From JACCXG01 sp963785755 (GTDB lineage Bacteria > Acidobacteriota > Vicinamibacteria > Vicinamibacterales > 2-12-FULL-66-21): 64,000 nt of DNA. Shown in pieces: positions 1-7,867 of the stretch; within the stretch, counting starts at the first letter, position 1; each line of letters starts with the position of its first letter. The notes below the pieces were generated by a model that worked only from the letters and a program-made list of their open reading frames with translations, had not been told where the DNA came from and searched no databases. The position numbers and the translations under genes were made by a program. The stretch is taken from assembly GCA_963785755.1 (NCBI GenBank), contig CAWAXG010000037.1:234048-298047 (forward strand), given 5' to 3'.

Positions 1-1
1 T

Positions 2-490
2 CTGATCGGTGTGTCGTCACTTATCGTCGGCTGTGCGGAGCGGGGCGAGACAAATTACCAGGCCAAAGTCAACGACGAGCTCAAAGCGGCGAAGCTGGAC
101 GACGTGAGAGCGGATTGGAAGGCTGATGAGAAGACGCTTCACCTCAAGGGGGAAGTGGAGCGCGCTGCCGACAAGGCCCGCGCGGAAGAGCTCGCCAAAC
201 AGGCGGTCGGCACGAGCGGTCGCGTGGTGAACGAGGTGACGGTCGAGGGCACCAACGCCGAGGCCATGGACGATCAGCTCGAAGAGCAGCTCGATCGCTC
301 GTTCAAGGAAGACGACGAGTGGGACAAGGACAAGCTCGATCTGACGTTCGATGCAAAGGCCGGGGTCGTGACGATCACCGGCGACGCGCCGTCGGAGGCT
401 CTCAAGAAGCGCGTCGAAGAAAAGGTCAAATCGATTGAAGGCGTGAAAGACGTCGTCAATAACCTCGAAGTCAAGGCAGAGAAAAAGTAA
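2..490 (+). CDS. BON-domain lipoprotein, 5' end outside window
   Basis: Envelope protein with two BON repeats, a fold associated with phospholipid or envelope binding (OsmY family). The first repeat spans roughly residues 20-75 and the second 85-155 of the visible part; each has the alternating charged helix followed by the V-x-N-E/N-x-L strand pattern (VVNEVTVEG, VVNNLEV). The frame is open to the window edge, and the first visible residues read LIGVSSLIVGCAE, which is the end of a lipoprotein signal peptide with a lipobox Cys. The GTG at 11 is therefore probably an internal Val and the true start lies upstream of the window. The role is inferred from family only. Confidence 0.8.
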   Translation: MIGVSSLIVGCAERGETNYQAKVNDELKAAKLDDVRADWKADEKTLHLKGEVERAADKARAEELAKQAVGTSGRVVNEVTVEGTNAEAMDDQLEEQLDRSFKEDDEWDKDKLDLTFDAKAGVVTITGDAPSEALKKRVEEKVKSIEGVKDVVNNLEVKAEKK

Positions 491-504
491 CGCGTGGGCG
501 TGAT

Positions 505-532
505 CACCTCGGGCTCGACCGGGCCCGAGGTG
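505..532. terminator. Strong hairpin between convergent genes
   Basis: A perfect 10-bp inverted repeat (CACCTCGGGC at 505-514, GCCCGAGGTG at 523-532) with an 8-nt loop lies 15 bases after the BON gene stop and faces the end of the convergent TetR gene. It has no T-tract, so if it terminates transcription it is not a classical intrinsic terminator; it could serve both strands. Confidence 0.5.
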
Positions 533-599
533 AGTCCCTTCGAACCCTCCTCACGGTTTGGAAGTGTGAGGCGGAAAACAGGTTCTCCAGCCCCACAGG

Positions 600-1241
600 T
601 CAGGATGACGGCGGAGCCGCGATCGCGGCGCGGATCCGCTCCGCCGCATATCGATTCAGCACAGTCCCGGACTCGTCACTCTCGCGCAGCTGCCCGTCGA
701 TGACCAGCATCGCGACGCCATGGGTCACCGACCAGACGAACCGCGCCAGCATGAGAGGGTCGTCGGCGCGCACCTGCCCGTCGCGCTGCTGTTCCACCAG
801 CGCGTCCACCAGCGCCTGGAACGCGGCCTTCGCCTCCTCGATCAGCTCCGGATCGCGCGCGCCCGACTCGACGAAGCGGCCGAACATCACCCGGTAATGC
901 GCCGGATGCGCGACGGCGAACTGCAAGTAGGCTTCGCCCATCGCCTCGAAGCCGGCCCGGCCGCGGCCTTTCCGTTCCCACGCGTCGACGAGCGCCAGCC
1001 GTAGTGTTCTGAAGCCCTCCCGGGCGACCGCGGCGACCAGCGCCTGCTTGTCGGAAAAGTGACGGTAGAGGGCCGTCCGCGAGACGCCCAGCGCGTCGCC
1101 GACGCCGCGGAGCGTGAGTCCCTCCACGCCGAGCCTGTCGATCGTGCGCAGCGCCTGATCGATGAGGGCGCGGCGGAGGTCGCCATGATGGTACTGACCG
1201 GCTCGCTTCTTCCGCGGCCGCCTCATCGGGGAACTGACCAT
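600..1241 (-). CDS. TetR-family transcriptional regulator
   Basis: 213-residue DNA-binding repressor. Residues about 15-62 form the TetR helix-turn-helix (GLTLRGVGDALGVSRTALYR then HFSDKQALVAAVA). The C-terminal ligand domain resembles the WHG-containing TetR class (RFVWSVTHGVAMLVIDGQL). The start at 1241 gives MVSSPMRRPRKK; Met6 is an alternative. It is divergent from the membrane-protein pair at 1337-2711, with a palindromic site between them, so it probably represses that pair and perhaps itself. The ligand is unknown. Confidence 0.9.
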   Translation of the reverse strand: MVSSPMRRPRKKRAGQYHHGDLRRALIDQALRTIDRLGVEGLTLRGVGDALGVSRTALYRHFSDKQALVAAVAREGFRTLRLALVDAWERKGRGRAGFEAMGEAYLQFAVAHPAHYRVMFGRFVESGARDPELIEEAKAAFQALVDALVEQQRDGQVRADDPLMLARFVWSVTHGVAMLVIDGQLRESDESGTVLNRYAAERIRAAIAAPPSS

Positions 1242-1263
1242 GCGAAGGTATCGTAACTGTTGA

Positions 1264-1294
1264 TGTTGACATCGTCAACACTGCAATCTATCCT
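1264..1294 (+). promoter_or_regulatory. Promoter with overlapping TetR-type operator
   Basis: TGTTGACATCGTCAACA (1264-1280) has perfect 7-bp arms around a 3-bp centre. It overlaps a consensus -35, TTGACA (1266-1271), which is followed after exactly 17 bp by TATCCT (1289-1294, 4 of 6 with TATAAT). A second, imperfect copy of the same half-site (TGTTGAC at 1299-1305, followed by AGTGATTACA) lies 35 bp downstream. Binding of a repressor here would occlude the -35 element of the 1337 gene. The regulator assignment is by adjacency. Confidence 0.7.
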
Positions 1295-1336
1295 GAATGT
1301 TGACAGTGATTACATCTCGGCCAAGGAGAGTTCACC

Positions 1337-2272
1337 ATGTTCAAGCGATTGTGGCAGACCAGTCCCGAGCTCATCGCCACCGCTGCCCTGATGCTGATCG
1401 TGCTCGCCGGCGCCATCGTCGGGCTGGCGGTGGACCCGACGGTCATCACCGGCGCGCCGGCCTGGCTCAAGCCGGCCAAGTTCGCCGCGTCCATCACGAT
1501 TTACACGGTCACGCTGGCGTGGATCTTCACGTTCATTCCGGATTGGACCCGCACCCGGCGCGTGGTCGGCTGGGTCACCGCGATCGCGATGGTCATCGAG
1601 ATCGTCATCATCAGCACCCAGGCCTGGCGCGGGACGACGAGCCATTTCAACGTCGGGACGGTGATTGACGGCGTGCTGTTCACGATCATGGGGGCGGCGA
1701 TCGTCCTCCAGACGTTGTCCAGCATTGCCGTCGCGGTCGCGCTCTGGCGGCAGCGTTTCGCGGACATGTCACGTGGCTGGGCGCTGCGGCTCGGGATGGT
1801 GATCACCATCGTCGGCGCGTTCACCGGTGGGTTGATGACGCGGCCCACCGCGGCGCAGCTCGAAGCCGCGCGCGCCGGTGAGCGGATGACCATCGCCGGT
1901 GCGCACACCGTTGGCGGGCCGGACGGCGGTCCGGGCCTGGTCGGCACCGGCTGGAGCACGGAGCACGGCGACGTGCGAGTGGCGCACTTCGTCGGGCTGC
2001 ACGCGATCCAGGCGCTCTCGCTCCTCGCGCTTCTGGTCGGGCGGAGGCGGCTGCAGCAGGAGGCGCGCGTCCGTTTCGTGCTCACCGCCGCCGCGAGCTA
2101 TGCGGCCCTTTACGTGATTCTGTTGATCCAGGCGTGCCGCGGTGTTCCACTCGTCGCGCCGGATGCGATGACCGTCATGCAGCTTGGTGCGTGGGCGGTC
2201 GCCACGGCAATGGCCGCCGCGGTCGCGTTGTTCGCGGGCGCTCACGCCGCGCGACACACCGCAGCGATATGA
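1337..2272 (+). CDS. Polytopic membrane protein, function unknown
   Basis: 311-residue integral membrane protein with about eight hydrophobic segments. A loop near residues 185-215 is rich in Gly, His and charged residues (AHTVGGPDGG, GWSTEHGDVRVAHF), with several His residues that could bind a ligand or metal. Other distinctive motifs are DPTVITGAPAWLKPAKF near the N-terminus and STQAWRG. I do not recognise a functional family. AAGGAG (1323-1328) is well placed for the ATG at 1337. It sits in one unit with the next gene and is divergent from a TetR regulator, which suggests an inducible function. Confidence 0.8.
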   Translation: MFKRLWQTSPELIATAALMLIVLAGAIVGLAVDPTVITGAPAWLKPAKFAASITIYTVTLAWIFTFIPDWTRTRRVVGWVTAIAMVIEIVIISTQAWRGTTSHFNVGTVIDGVLFTIMGAAIVLQTLSSIAVAVALWRQRFADMSRGWALRLGMVITIVGAFTGGLMTRPTAAQLEAARAGERMTIAGAHTVGGPDGGPGLVGTGWSTEHGDVRVAHFVGLHAIQALSLLALLVGRRRLQQEARVRFVLTAAASYAALYVILLIQACRGVPLVAPDAMTVMQLGAWAVATAMAAAVALFAGAHAARHTAAI

Positions 2273-2282
2273 GGGTTTCGTG

Positions 2283-2711
2283 ATGACAGCCGAACAGATG
2301 TTCTCGATCGCAAACCTGCTTTCCGTACTCTGCTGGATCCTCCTTGCGGTGCTGCCGAACCGCCGGTGGGTGACGGAGGTCGTGACCGGGAAGGCCGCGC
2401 CGGCGCTCTTCGCCGTGGCCTACATCGCGATTGTGGCCGCGGTGTTTCCGCGCGCGGCCGGGAGCTTCTCCACGCTCGCCGGCGTCATGCAACTGTTCGC
2501 GAATCCGTGGCTGCTCCTCGCCGGCTGGCTGCACTATCTCGCGTTCGACCTGCTGATCGGCACGTGGGAAGCGCGCGACAGCGTCGGGCGCGGCGTGCCG
2601 CGGTGGCTGCTCGTCCCGTGCCTGTTCCTGACGCTGATGTTCGGTCCGGCGGGATGGCTCGCTTACAGGGTCGTGAGGATGGGATATGGACCGTCGTCAA
2701 CGCGCGCGTGA
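2283..2711 (+). CDS. ABA4-like (DUF4281) membrane protein
   Basis: 142-residue protein with four hydrophobic segments. The run FANPWLLLAGWLHYLAFDLL followed by GTWEARD and LTLMFGPAGWLAYR is typical of the ABA4-like family, whose plant founder acts in neoxanthin formation; the bacterial role is not established. The ATG at 2283 is chosen because it follows GAGGG and lies 10 bases after the stop of the preceding gene, indicating translational coupling. A longer reading back to 2184 would overlap the upstream gene and adds a non-membrane Arg-rich leader. Confidence 0.75.
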   Translation: MTAEQMFSIANLLSVLCWILLAVLPNRRWVTEVVTGKAAPALFAVAYIAIVAAVFPRAAGSFSTLAGVMQLFANPWLLLAGWLHYLAFDLLIGTWEARDSVGRGVPRWLLVPCLFLTLMFGPAGWLAYRVVRMGYGPSSTRA

Positions 2712-2840
2712 TGACGGTATGCGGCAGGCGTCGGTCCTGAAGGCACACGTGCCAGAGGGATGCACCTGAGGGGCCGATGGAGTTGACGGGCAGACCCAGC
2801 GCATCCATGGACCTCGCGTAGAATCGCGCTGACATCGGTA

Positions 2841-4376
2841 ATGAACCGCGATCGTCTTAAACCTCGCCGTTGCGCGCCCGTCGCGGCACACGTCTTCTTG
2901 GGGTTCGCCGTCTGCCTGGTGGCACTGGCATGTGCATGCAGCTCGCGGAGCAGCACCCCTCCGTCGGTACCCCTTCCACCACCGGCGACTCCACCACCAC
3001 AGCCTTCAAGTCCGGTTGCCCGCGGCGCGGAGCCGCCACCATCATCGCCGGCGGCAACAGATCCACGTCCCGATCAGACCTCGCTCGACTGCGCCTTGAT
3101 CGTCGAGCCGGGTGACTCCATCGCGACCGTTGCGCTCGTCGACCGAATCGATCCCTCGAACGCACCGCACCCGTCGAACGAGAGCGAGCGTTTACTGTTC
3201 CGGCAGCTGTACGAGACGCTGCTCCGAGTCGACTGCAAGGGACACGCCCGGCCTGGGCTCGCGGCATCCTGGCGGCTCGATGCGGAGGGCCGCAGCTGGA
3301 TCGTCACCGTGCGGGAGAACGCCCGCTTCTCGGACGGCACCCCGGTCACACCCGCCGGCGTGCGCGCGAGCTGGACGCGTGACGGCGGCGGAGACGAGTT
3401 GCGCCCCGAGGTGAGTCGTCTCGTTCAATCGATCCTCCCCATCGACGAACGAAGCCTTGCGATCACGTTGAGGAGCCAACGCCCGGACGCGCCGCTGGCG
3501 CTCGCTCATGCCGATCTGGCAATTGCCCGGTTCACAGCAGATTCGCGCTGGCCGCTCGGCACACGCAGCGACGCCGCGGCACCAGAACGCCAGCCGTCCG
3601 CTCAATCTGCGATCACGCTCAACAGAGACAACCTCCCGTCCCTCCGGTTTGTCGTTGGTTCAGGGGACTCACGGGATCTTCTCGACAGTGGGGTCGACCT
3701 GCTGCTGACCCGCGATCCCGCGGCGCTCGATTACGCCGCCACGCTGCCGCAGTTCCAGTCCGTGCCACTGGAGTGGCAACGAGTCCACGTCCTCCTCACG
3801 CCCCGGCGCACGCGCGAGTCTCCCTCTCTGTCGGAGGAAGCGCGGCACATCCTCGCCAGGGATGCCGTTCGGGGCGAGGCGCGGGGGGCGATGGGGCCGT
3901 TCTGGTGGCAGGAGTTGCAGCACTGCAAGGTCGAGCCATCCGAGCCGCGAGCGCGATCCACACAGGCCCCGCGAATCGTCTACGACTCGGCCGACGCCGC
4001 TTCGCGGGATTTGGCCGAGCGCCTCGTCGGCCTGTCCCGTGGTCCAGGCGCCGCCGCAACAGCCATCCTCGATGTGCTGCTTCCGGATCGTCCGCGCGCG
4101 GGGATCCTGCACGCAGCCGCACTGACTGGCGAGTCCCTCGCCACGGCACGGCGGCGTGGAAACGATGCCGGTTACATCATCTCCCTCGACCGTCGTCCGC
4201 TCGACCCGTGCCGGGACATCCAGATGCTGATGGACAGTACTCGCTGGCTGCATCCAGAGACGATCGTCCCCCTGGTCGAAACGCGGCTGCGAGCTGTTGT
4301 GCGGCGTACCAGAGGCGGCATCACCGCGGAATGGGACGGCGGATTGCTGATCGCAGGAGTGGGCGGCCCGAGATAA
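2841..4376 (+). CDS. Extracellular solute-binding lipoprotein, family 5 (peptide/opine type)
   Basis: 511 residues. The signal peptide ends at LVALACACSS (lipoprotein cleavage), followed by a Pro/Ser-rich linker to about residue 75. The body has the family-5 signature: LFRQLYETLL, GLAASWRLDAEGRSWIVTVRENARFSDGTPVT. The C-terminal lobe is short and divergent compared with the usual ~500-residue mature proteins. No permease or ATPase genes follow. Instead a histidine kinase starts 4 bases after its stop, so I infer it is a ligand sensor for that kinase, not a transporter subunit. TAGAAT at 2819-2824 is a possible -10 box. Confidence 0.8.
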   Translation: MNRDRLKPRRCAPVAAHVFLGFAVCLVALACACSSRSSTPPSVPLPPPATPPPQPSSPVARGAEPPPSSPAATDPRPDQTSLDCALIVEPGDSIATVALVDRIDPSNAPHPSNESERLLFRQLYETLLRVDCKGHARPGLAASWRLDAEGRSWIVTVRENARFSDGTPVTPAGVRASWTRDGGGDELRPEVSRLVQSILPIDERSLAITLRSQRPDAPLALAHADLAIARFTADSRWPLGTRSDAAAPERQPSAQSAITLNRDNLPSLRFVVGSGDSRDLLDSGVDLLLTRDPAALDYAATLPQFQSVPLEWQRVHVLLTPRRTRESPSLSEEARHILARDAVRGEARGAMGPFWWQELQHCKVEPSEPRARSTQAPRIVYDSADAASRDLAERLVGLSRGPGAAATAILDVLLPDRPRAGILHAAALTGESLATARRRGNDAGYIISLDRRPLDPCRDIQMLMDSTRWLHPETIVPLVETRLRAVVRRTRGGITAEWDGGLLIAGVGGPR

Positions 4377-4379
4377 GCG

Positions 4380-6110
4380 ATGAGCCTGCGGACACGTCTG
4401 CTTCTGGCCTTTGCTGCCGTCGTGCTGATCGCCATCGCCCTGCTGGTGTTCGGGTTGCGGCAGGAGATGGCGCGACGTCTTGCGCACGAGTACCAGTTTC
4501 GCGTCGACCGGGTGATCGAGGTCATTCGCGAAGATCTCGCTCGTGAGAGTGCAGCAATCGCCGAGCGGCTCGCGTCGCTCCAGAGTGCGCTCCTGAACGA
4601 CAACCGGTTTCGCCTGGCCGCCGTTGCCGGCATCGAGTCGGAACGGGCGTATCTACTCGACTATGCCGCCACGGCAATGCGTCTCACCGGGTTGTCGATG
4701 CTCCAGATCCAGGATGGCGACGGCACGATCATCAGCTCCGGCCACTTCAGGAACGAGCATGGCCGCGTCGAGGCCGGACTGGCGCCGGCGCTGACCGGCG
4801 CGCGCGGGCCTGCGTTCGTGGCGGCGCGCAGCGCCGACCGCGAGTTCCTCGCCCTGGCGCGTGCGCAATCGTTTCAGGCTGGTGGCCGGGCGTTCACAAT
4901 CGTCGGTGGTATTGCGGTGGACGAACCGTTTCTCGGTCGGCTGGCCCGCGACCGGGCGATCGTCGTATCGCTCACTCATCCGCATGGACGCCTTGCAACT
5001 GTCCGGCAGCTCTCGAGTTCGCCATCACCGGGAAATGCCGGCGACACAGACGATGCCGCCGTTGGCGAACTTCAGTTCCCCCTTATCCGAACCGGAGCCG
5101 GAACACCGGTTGAGATCGTGCAGGCACGGCTGCAGGTCACGCAGTCCTTGACGCCGCTCAGAGCGCTTCTGCGCAGTGTGGACTCCTGGTTTCTCCTGAC
5201 TGCCGTGGCGACCGGCGTGACAGCGATACTGCTGGCCGTGTGGGTCTCGTCGCGAATCAGCAGACGGCTGAGCGCTCTCGCCGACAAGACAGCGGTGCTC
5301 GACCTCGATCGGCTCGACGTCGACTTCGACGCCGGCACCGACGAAGTCGGCAGATTGTCGCGGCTGCTCGGTGACCTGGCCGCCCGCCTTCGGACGAGCA
5401 CGGCTCGCGTGCGGGAAGCCGAGCGCCGCGCCACCGTGGGCGACCTCGCCCGTCAGATCAATCACGACATCAAGAACGGCCTGATTCCGCTGCGGAACGT
5501 GATGCGCCATCTCGCGCAAGTCGAACGGGACGAACCGGCGGCCCTTCCGGTGGTGTTCGCCGAGCGGCGGCAGACAATGGATTCGAGCATCGGGTATCTC
5601 GAGACGCTCGCCACCAGTTATCAACGGCTGTCGCGGCCGCTGGACCGCCGCCAATGCGATCTGAACGTCCTGATCGCGGACGTCGTACGCGCCGCCGAGG
5701 CGCACGACCATGTCGAGTTCGGGACCGACCTGGCCATGAATCTCCCGTCTGTTGTGGGAGACCCGGTCGCGATCCGGCGTATCCTCGAGAATCTCACAGC
5801 GAATGCGGTGGACAGCCTGCAATCGAAGGCGGGCCGCGTCACCCTGTCGACGCACGGGATAGATCGAGACGGTGAGCCGCCGGCAATCCGGGTGACTGTC
5901 GCCGACACCGGGCGAGGGATGACGGCCGAGGAAACTGGCCGCATCTTCAACGATTTCTACACGACGAAGGAGGGCGGCACTGGCCTGGGCCTCTCCATCG
6001 TTCGCAGACTGGTGATGGACCTCAACGGCACGGTCGGCGTCGAGAGCGCACCTGGCAAAGGCACGCGCATTACCATCGAGATTCCGGCCGCCGGCCCGAA
6101 GCACACATGA
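4380..6110 (+). CDS. Membrane sensor histidine kinase, NtrB/NtrY-like
   Basis: 576 residues. TM1 is at about 7-24, then a ~250-residue periplasmic sensor region, TM2 about 275-295, and a HAMP-like segment. The dimerisation/phosphoacceptor helix reads ATVGDLARQINHDIKN with His362 as the predicted phosphorylation site. The ATPase domain has the N box (ILENLTANAVDSL), G1 (DTGRGM), F box (FNDFYTTK) and G2 (GGTGLGLSIV). The start ATG lies 4 bases after the solute-binding gene, and its end overlaps the regulator by 4 bases (ATGA). It should phosphorylate the NtrC-type regulator at 6107. The sensed ligand may be delivered by the 2841 lipoprotein. Confidence 0.92.
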   Translation: MSLRTRLLLAFAAVVLIAIALLVFGLRQEMARRLAHEYQFRVDRVIEVIREDLARESAAIAERLASLQSALLNDNRFRLAAVAGIESERAYLLDYAATAMRLTGLSMLQIQDGDGTIISSGHFRNEHGRVEAGLAPALTGARGPAFVAARSADREFLALARAQSFQAGGRAFTIVGGIAVDEPFLGRLARDRAIVVSLTHPHGRLATVRQLSSSPSPGNAGDTDDAAVGELQFPLIRTGAGTPVEIVQARLQVTQSLTPLRALLRSVDSWFLLTAVATGVTAILLAVWVSSRISRRLSALADKTAVLDLDRLDVDFDAGTDEVGRLSRLLGDLAARLRTSTARVREAERRATVGDLARQINHDIKNGLIPLRNVMRHLAQVERDEPAALPVVFAERRQTMDSSIGYLETLATSYQRLSRPLDRRQCDLNVLIADVVRAAEAHDHVEFGTDLAMNLPSVVGDPVAIRRILENLTANAVDSLQSKAGRVTLSTHGIDRDGEPPAIRVTVADTGRGMTAEETGRIFNDFYTTKEGGTGLGLSIVRRLVMDLNGTVGVESAPGKGTRITIEIPAAGPKHT

Positions 6111-7489
6111 CGCTGCAGATCCTGGTGGTGGATGACGTCCCGGCGATGGCGGAGCAATACGCCTATGACCTGAAGCGCGTCGGACGCTACAACGCCACGG
6201 TTGCGGCCGGTGGCGACGAGGCGCTCGATCTCCTGGCTCGGGAGCCGATCGATTGCGTCGTCCTCGACCTCGAGATGCCGGGAACGGATGGTTTCGAGGT
6301 TCTGCGGCGGCTGCAGCAGCGCGGCATCGACACGCCGGTCATCGTCTACACGGGCACCGGCAGCTACGACCGTTGCGTCCAGGCCGTGCGGCTTGGTGCA
6401 TATGGGTTCGTCGACAAAGCAGAGCCGATCGAGCGCGTCGTTCAGGAGATCGAGAACGCCGTCACGCGTGGGCGGCTGGTCAGGGAGCTTCGCTCCCTCC
6501 AGTCCCGGTTCGACGGTGAGACATCGATCATCGGCAACAGCGCACCGATGCGCGCGCTGCGGGACGCGATCGCGCGCGTCGCGCCGATTCCGAGTACCGT
6601 CCTGGTCGTTGGCGAGAGCGGCACCGGCAAAGAGCTCGTTGCACGCGAGCTGCATCGGCTGGGCCCAGGCCGGAAAACGCCCCTCGTCGCCGTCAACAGC
6701 GCGGCACTGCCCGAGCAGCTCGTCGAGAGCGAGCTGTTCGGACATGAGCGTGGCGCCTTCACGGGTGCCGATCGGCTGCGCCGCGGCGCGTTCGAGAACG
6801 CCGGCAGCGGGACGCTGTTTCTCGACGAGATTGGCGAGCTGCCGCTGCCGGCGCAAGCCAAGCTGCTTCGCGTGCTCGAGGAGCGGAAGGTGATGCGAGT
6901 CGGCGGCGACCGGGCGATCACGATCGCGGCGCGGGTCGTCGCCGCGACGAACCGCGATCTCGAGCGCGAAGCCGACGCTCGCCGCTTTCGTCAGGACCTC
7001 TTCTATCGGCTGAACGTCCATACCCTCCGCGTCCCGCCCCTGCGCGAGCGCCGGTCGGACGTGCCGGCGCTGGTCGAGCATCTGCTTCGTTCGATCGCCT
7101 CACAACTGCGCGTACGGCCAAAGTCGATCGCGCCCGAAGCCGTCACACTGCTCGGCGCGTACGACTGGCGAAAGAACAACGTCCGCGAACTGCGCAACTG
7201 TCTGGAACGGATGATGATTGCCTCAGACGCCGACGTCATCGGCGCGGCTGACGTCCCACCGGAGATTCGGGGCGAGGAACGGGACGACGCGGCCGATGCT
7301 CCAGCGGCCCCCGGGACCCTCAAGGCGCTCAAGGCGCAGGCCGAACGGCAGATTGTTCTCGCCGCGCTCGACAGTCATGACTGGCATGTCACCAGGACTG
7401 CCGAGGCGCTCGGACTCGCAGATCACTCCAGCCTCTTGAAGATCATGCGGCGCCACGGCTTGAGCCGGGGCGCTCAAAGAGACGGGTAA
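6107..7489 (+). CDS. Sigma-54-dependent response regulator, NtrC family
   Basis: 460 residues: receiver domain 1-120 with phosphoacceptor Asp54 (VVLDLEMPG), AAA+ domain about 140-370 with Walker A GESGTGKE, GAFTGA loop (ERGAFTGAD, sigma-54 contact), Walker B GTLFLDEIGEL and arginine-finger region FRQDLFYRLNV, then a Fis-type HTH (WHVTRTAEALGLADHSSLLKIM). All elements needed to activate RpoN promoters are intact. Its ATG overlaps the kinase stop. The target genes are not evident; I found no convincing -24/-12 element (GG-N10-GC) by eye in front of neighbours. Confidence 0.94.
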   Translation: MTLQILVVDDVPAMAEQYAYDLKRVGRYNATVAAGGDEALDLLAREPIDCVVLDLEMPGTDGFEVLRRLQQRGIDTPVIVYTGTGSYDRCVQAVRLGAYGFVDKAEPIERVVQEIENAVTRGRLVRELRSLQSRFDGETSIIGNSAPMRALRDAIARVAPIPSTVLVVGESGTGKELVARELHRLGPGRKTPLVAVNSAALPEQLVESELFGHERGAFTGADRLRRGAFENAGSGTLFLDEIGELPLPAQAKLLRVLEERKVMRVGGDRAITIAARVVAATNRDLEREADARRFRQDLFYRLNVHTLRVPPLRERRSDVPALVEHLLRSIASQLRVRPKSIAPEAVTLLGAYDWRKNNVRELRNCLERMMIASDADVIGAADVPPEIRGEERDDAADAPAAPGTLKALKAQAERQIVLAALDSHDWHVTRTAEALGLADHSSLLKIMRRHGLSRGAQRDG

Positions 7490-7705
7490 ACGCCCAACTC
7501 CCAATCTCTACCCCGTGGAATGAATATTCCGAGCATCGCCCGAACCTGGCCGACGACTGCGCTACCGCGCTACACGACGACACGACGGCACGACGGCACG
7601 AAGACGCTGGATGTTTCAACAGATCCTTCGTGCCGTCGTGACTTCGTGGCCTTCGTGCGGCGCGAAGCGCAACTCGTATTTTCTGAGCAGTGGAGGGTTG
7701 GGAGT
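7490..7705. repeat. Intergenic element with inverted ends and a 15-bp hairpin
   Basis: The stretch between the regulator and the VIT gene start (7490-7867) shows no convincing coding. It is bounded by CAACTCCCAA near 7495 and the inverse TTGGGAGTTG near 7698-7707, the same end motif as the larger repeats near 38.5, 41.0 and 49.3 kb. Inside, CACGACGGCACGAAG (7589-7603) and CTTCGTGCCGTCGTG (7626-7640) form a perfect 15-bp inverted repeat around a 22-bp loop. The ends suggest a miniature mobile or REP-like element; no transposase is present. Confidence 0.65.
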
Positions 7706-7867
7706 TGTGTTCGCCTGGACACGCACGTGGACCGATGGACACGCATGCGGCCTGGCGCGTTCGCGGCTACCCGATCGACAACTGCGGCTATCACTCGCAG
7801 GAACAACGCCTTGCGGGTGATGTCCGAACTCCTGACGGCTGGCAATTCGGTTGCTCTCTCCCGCCGC

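Noticed and set aside
2783..2824. TTGACG (2783) and TAGAAT (2819) as a promoter for the solute-binding gene
   Set aside because: The spacing is 30 bp, too long for one sigma-70 promoter. Only the -10-like box is kept as a weak possibility.
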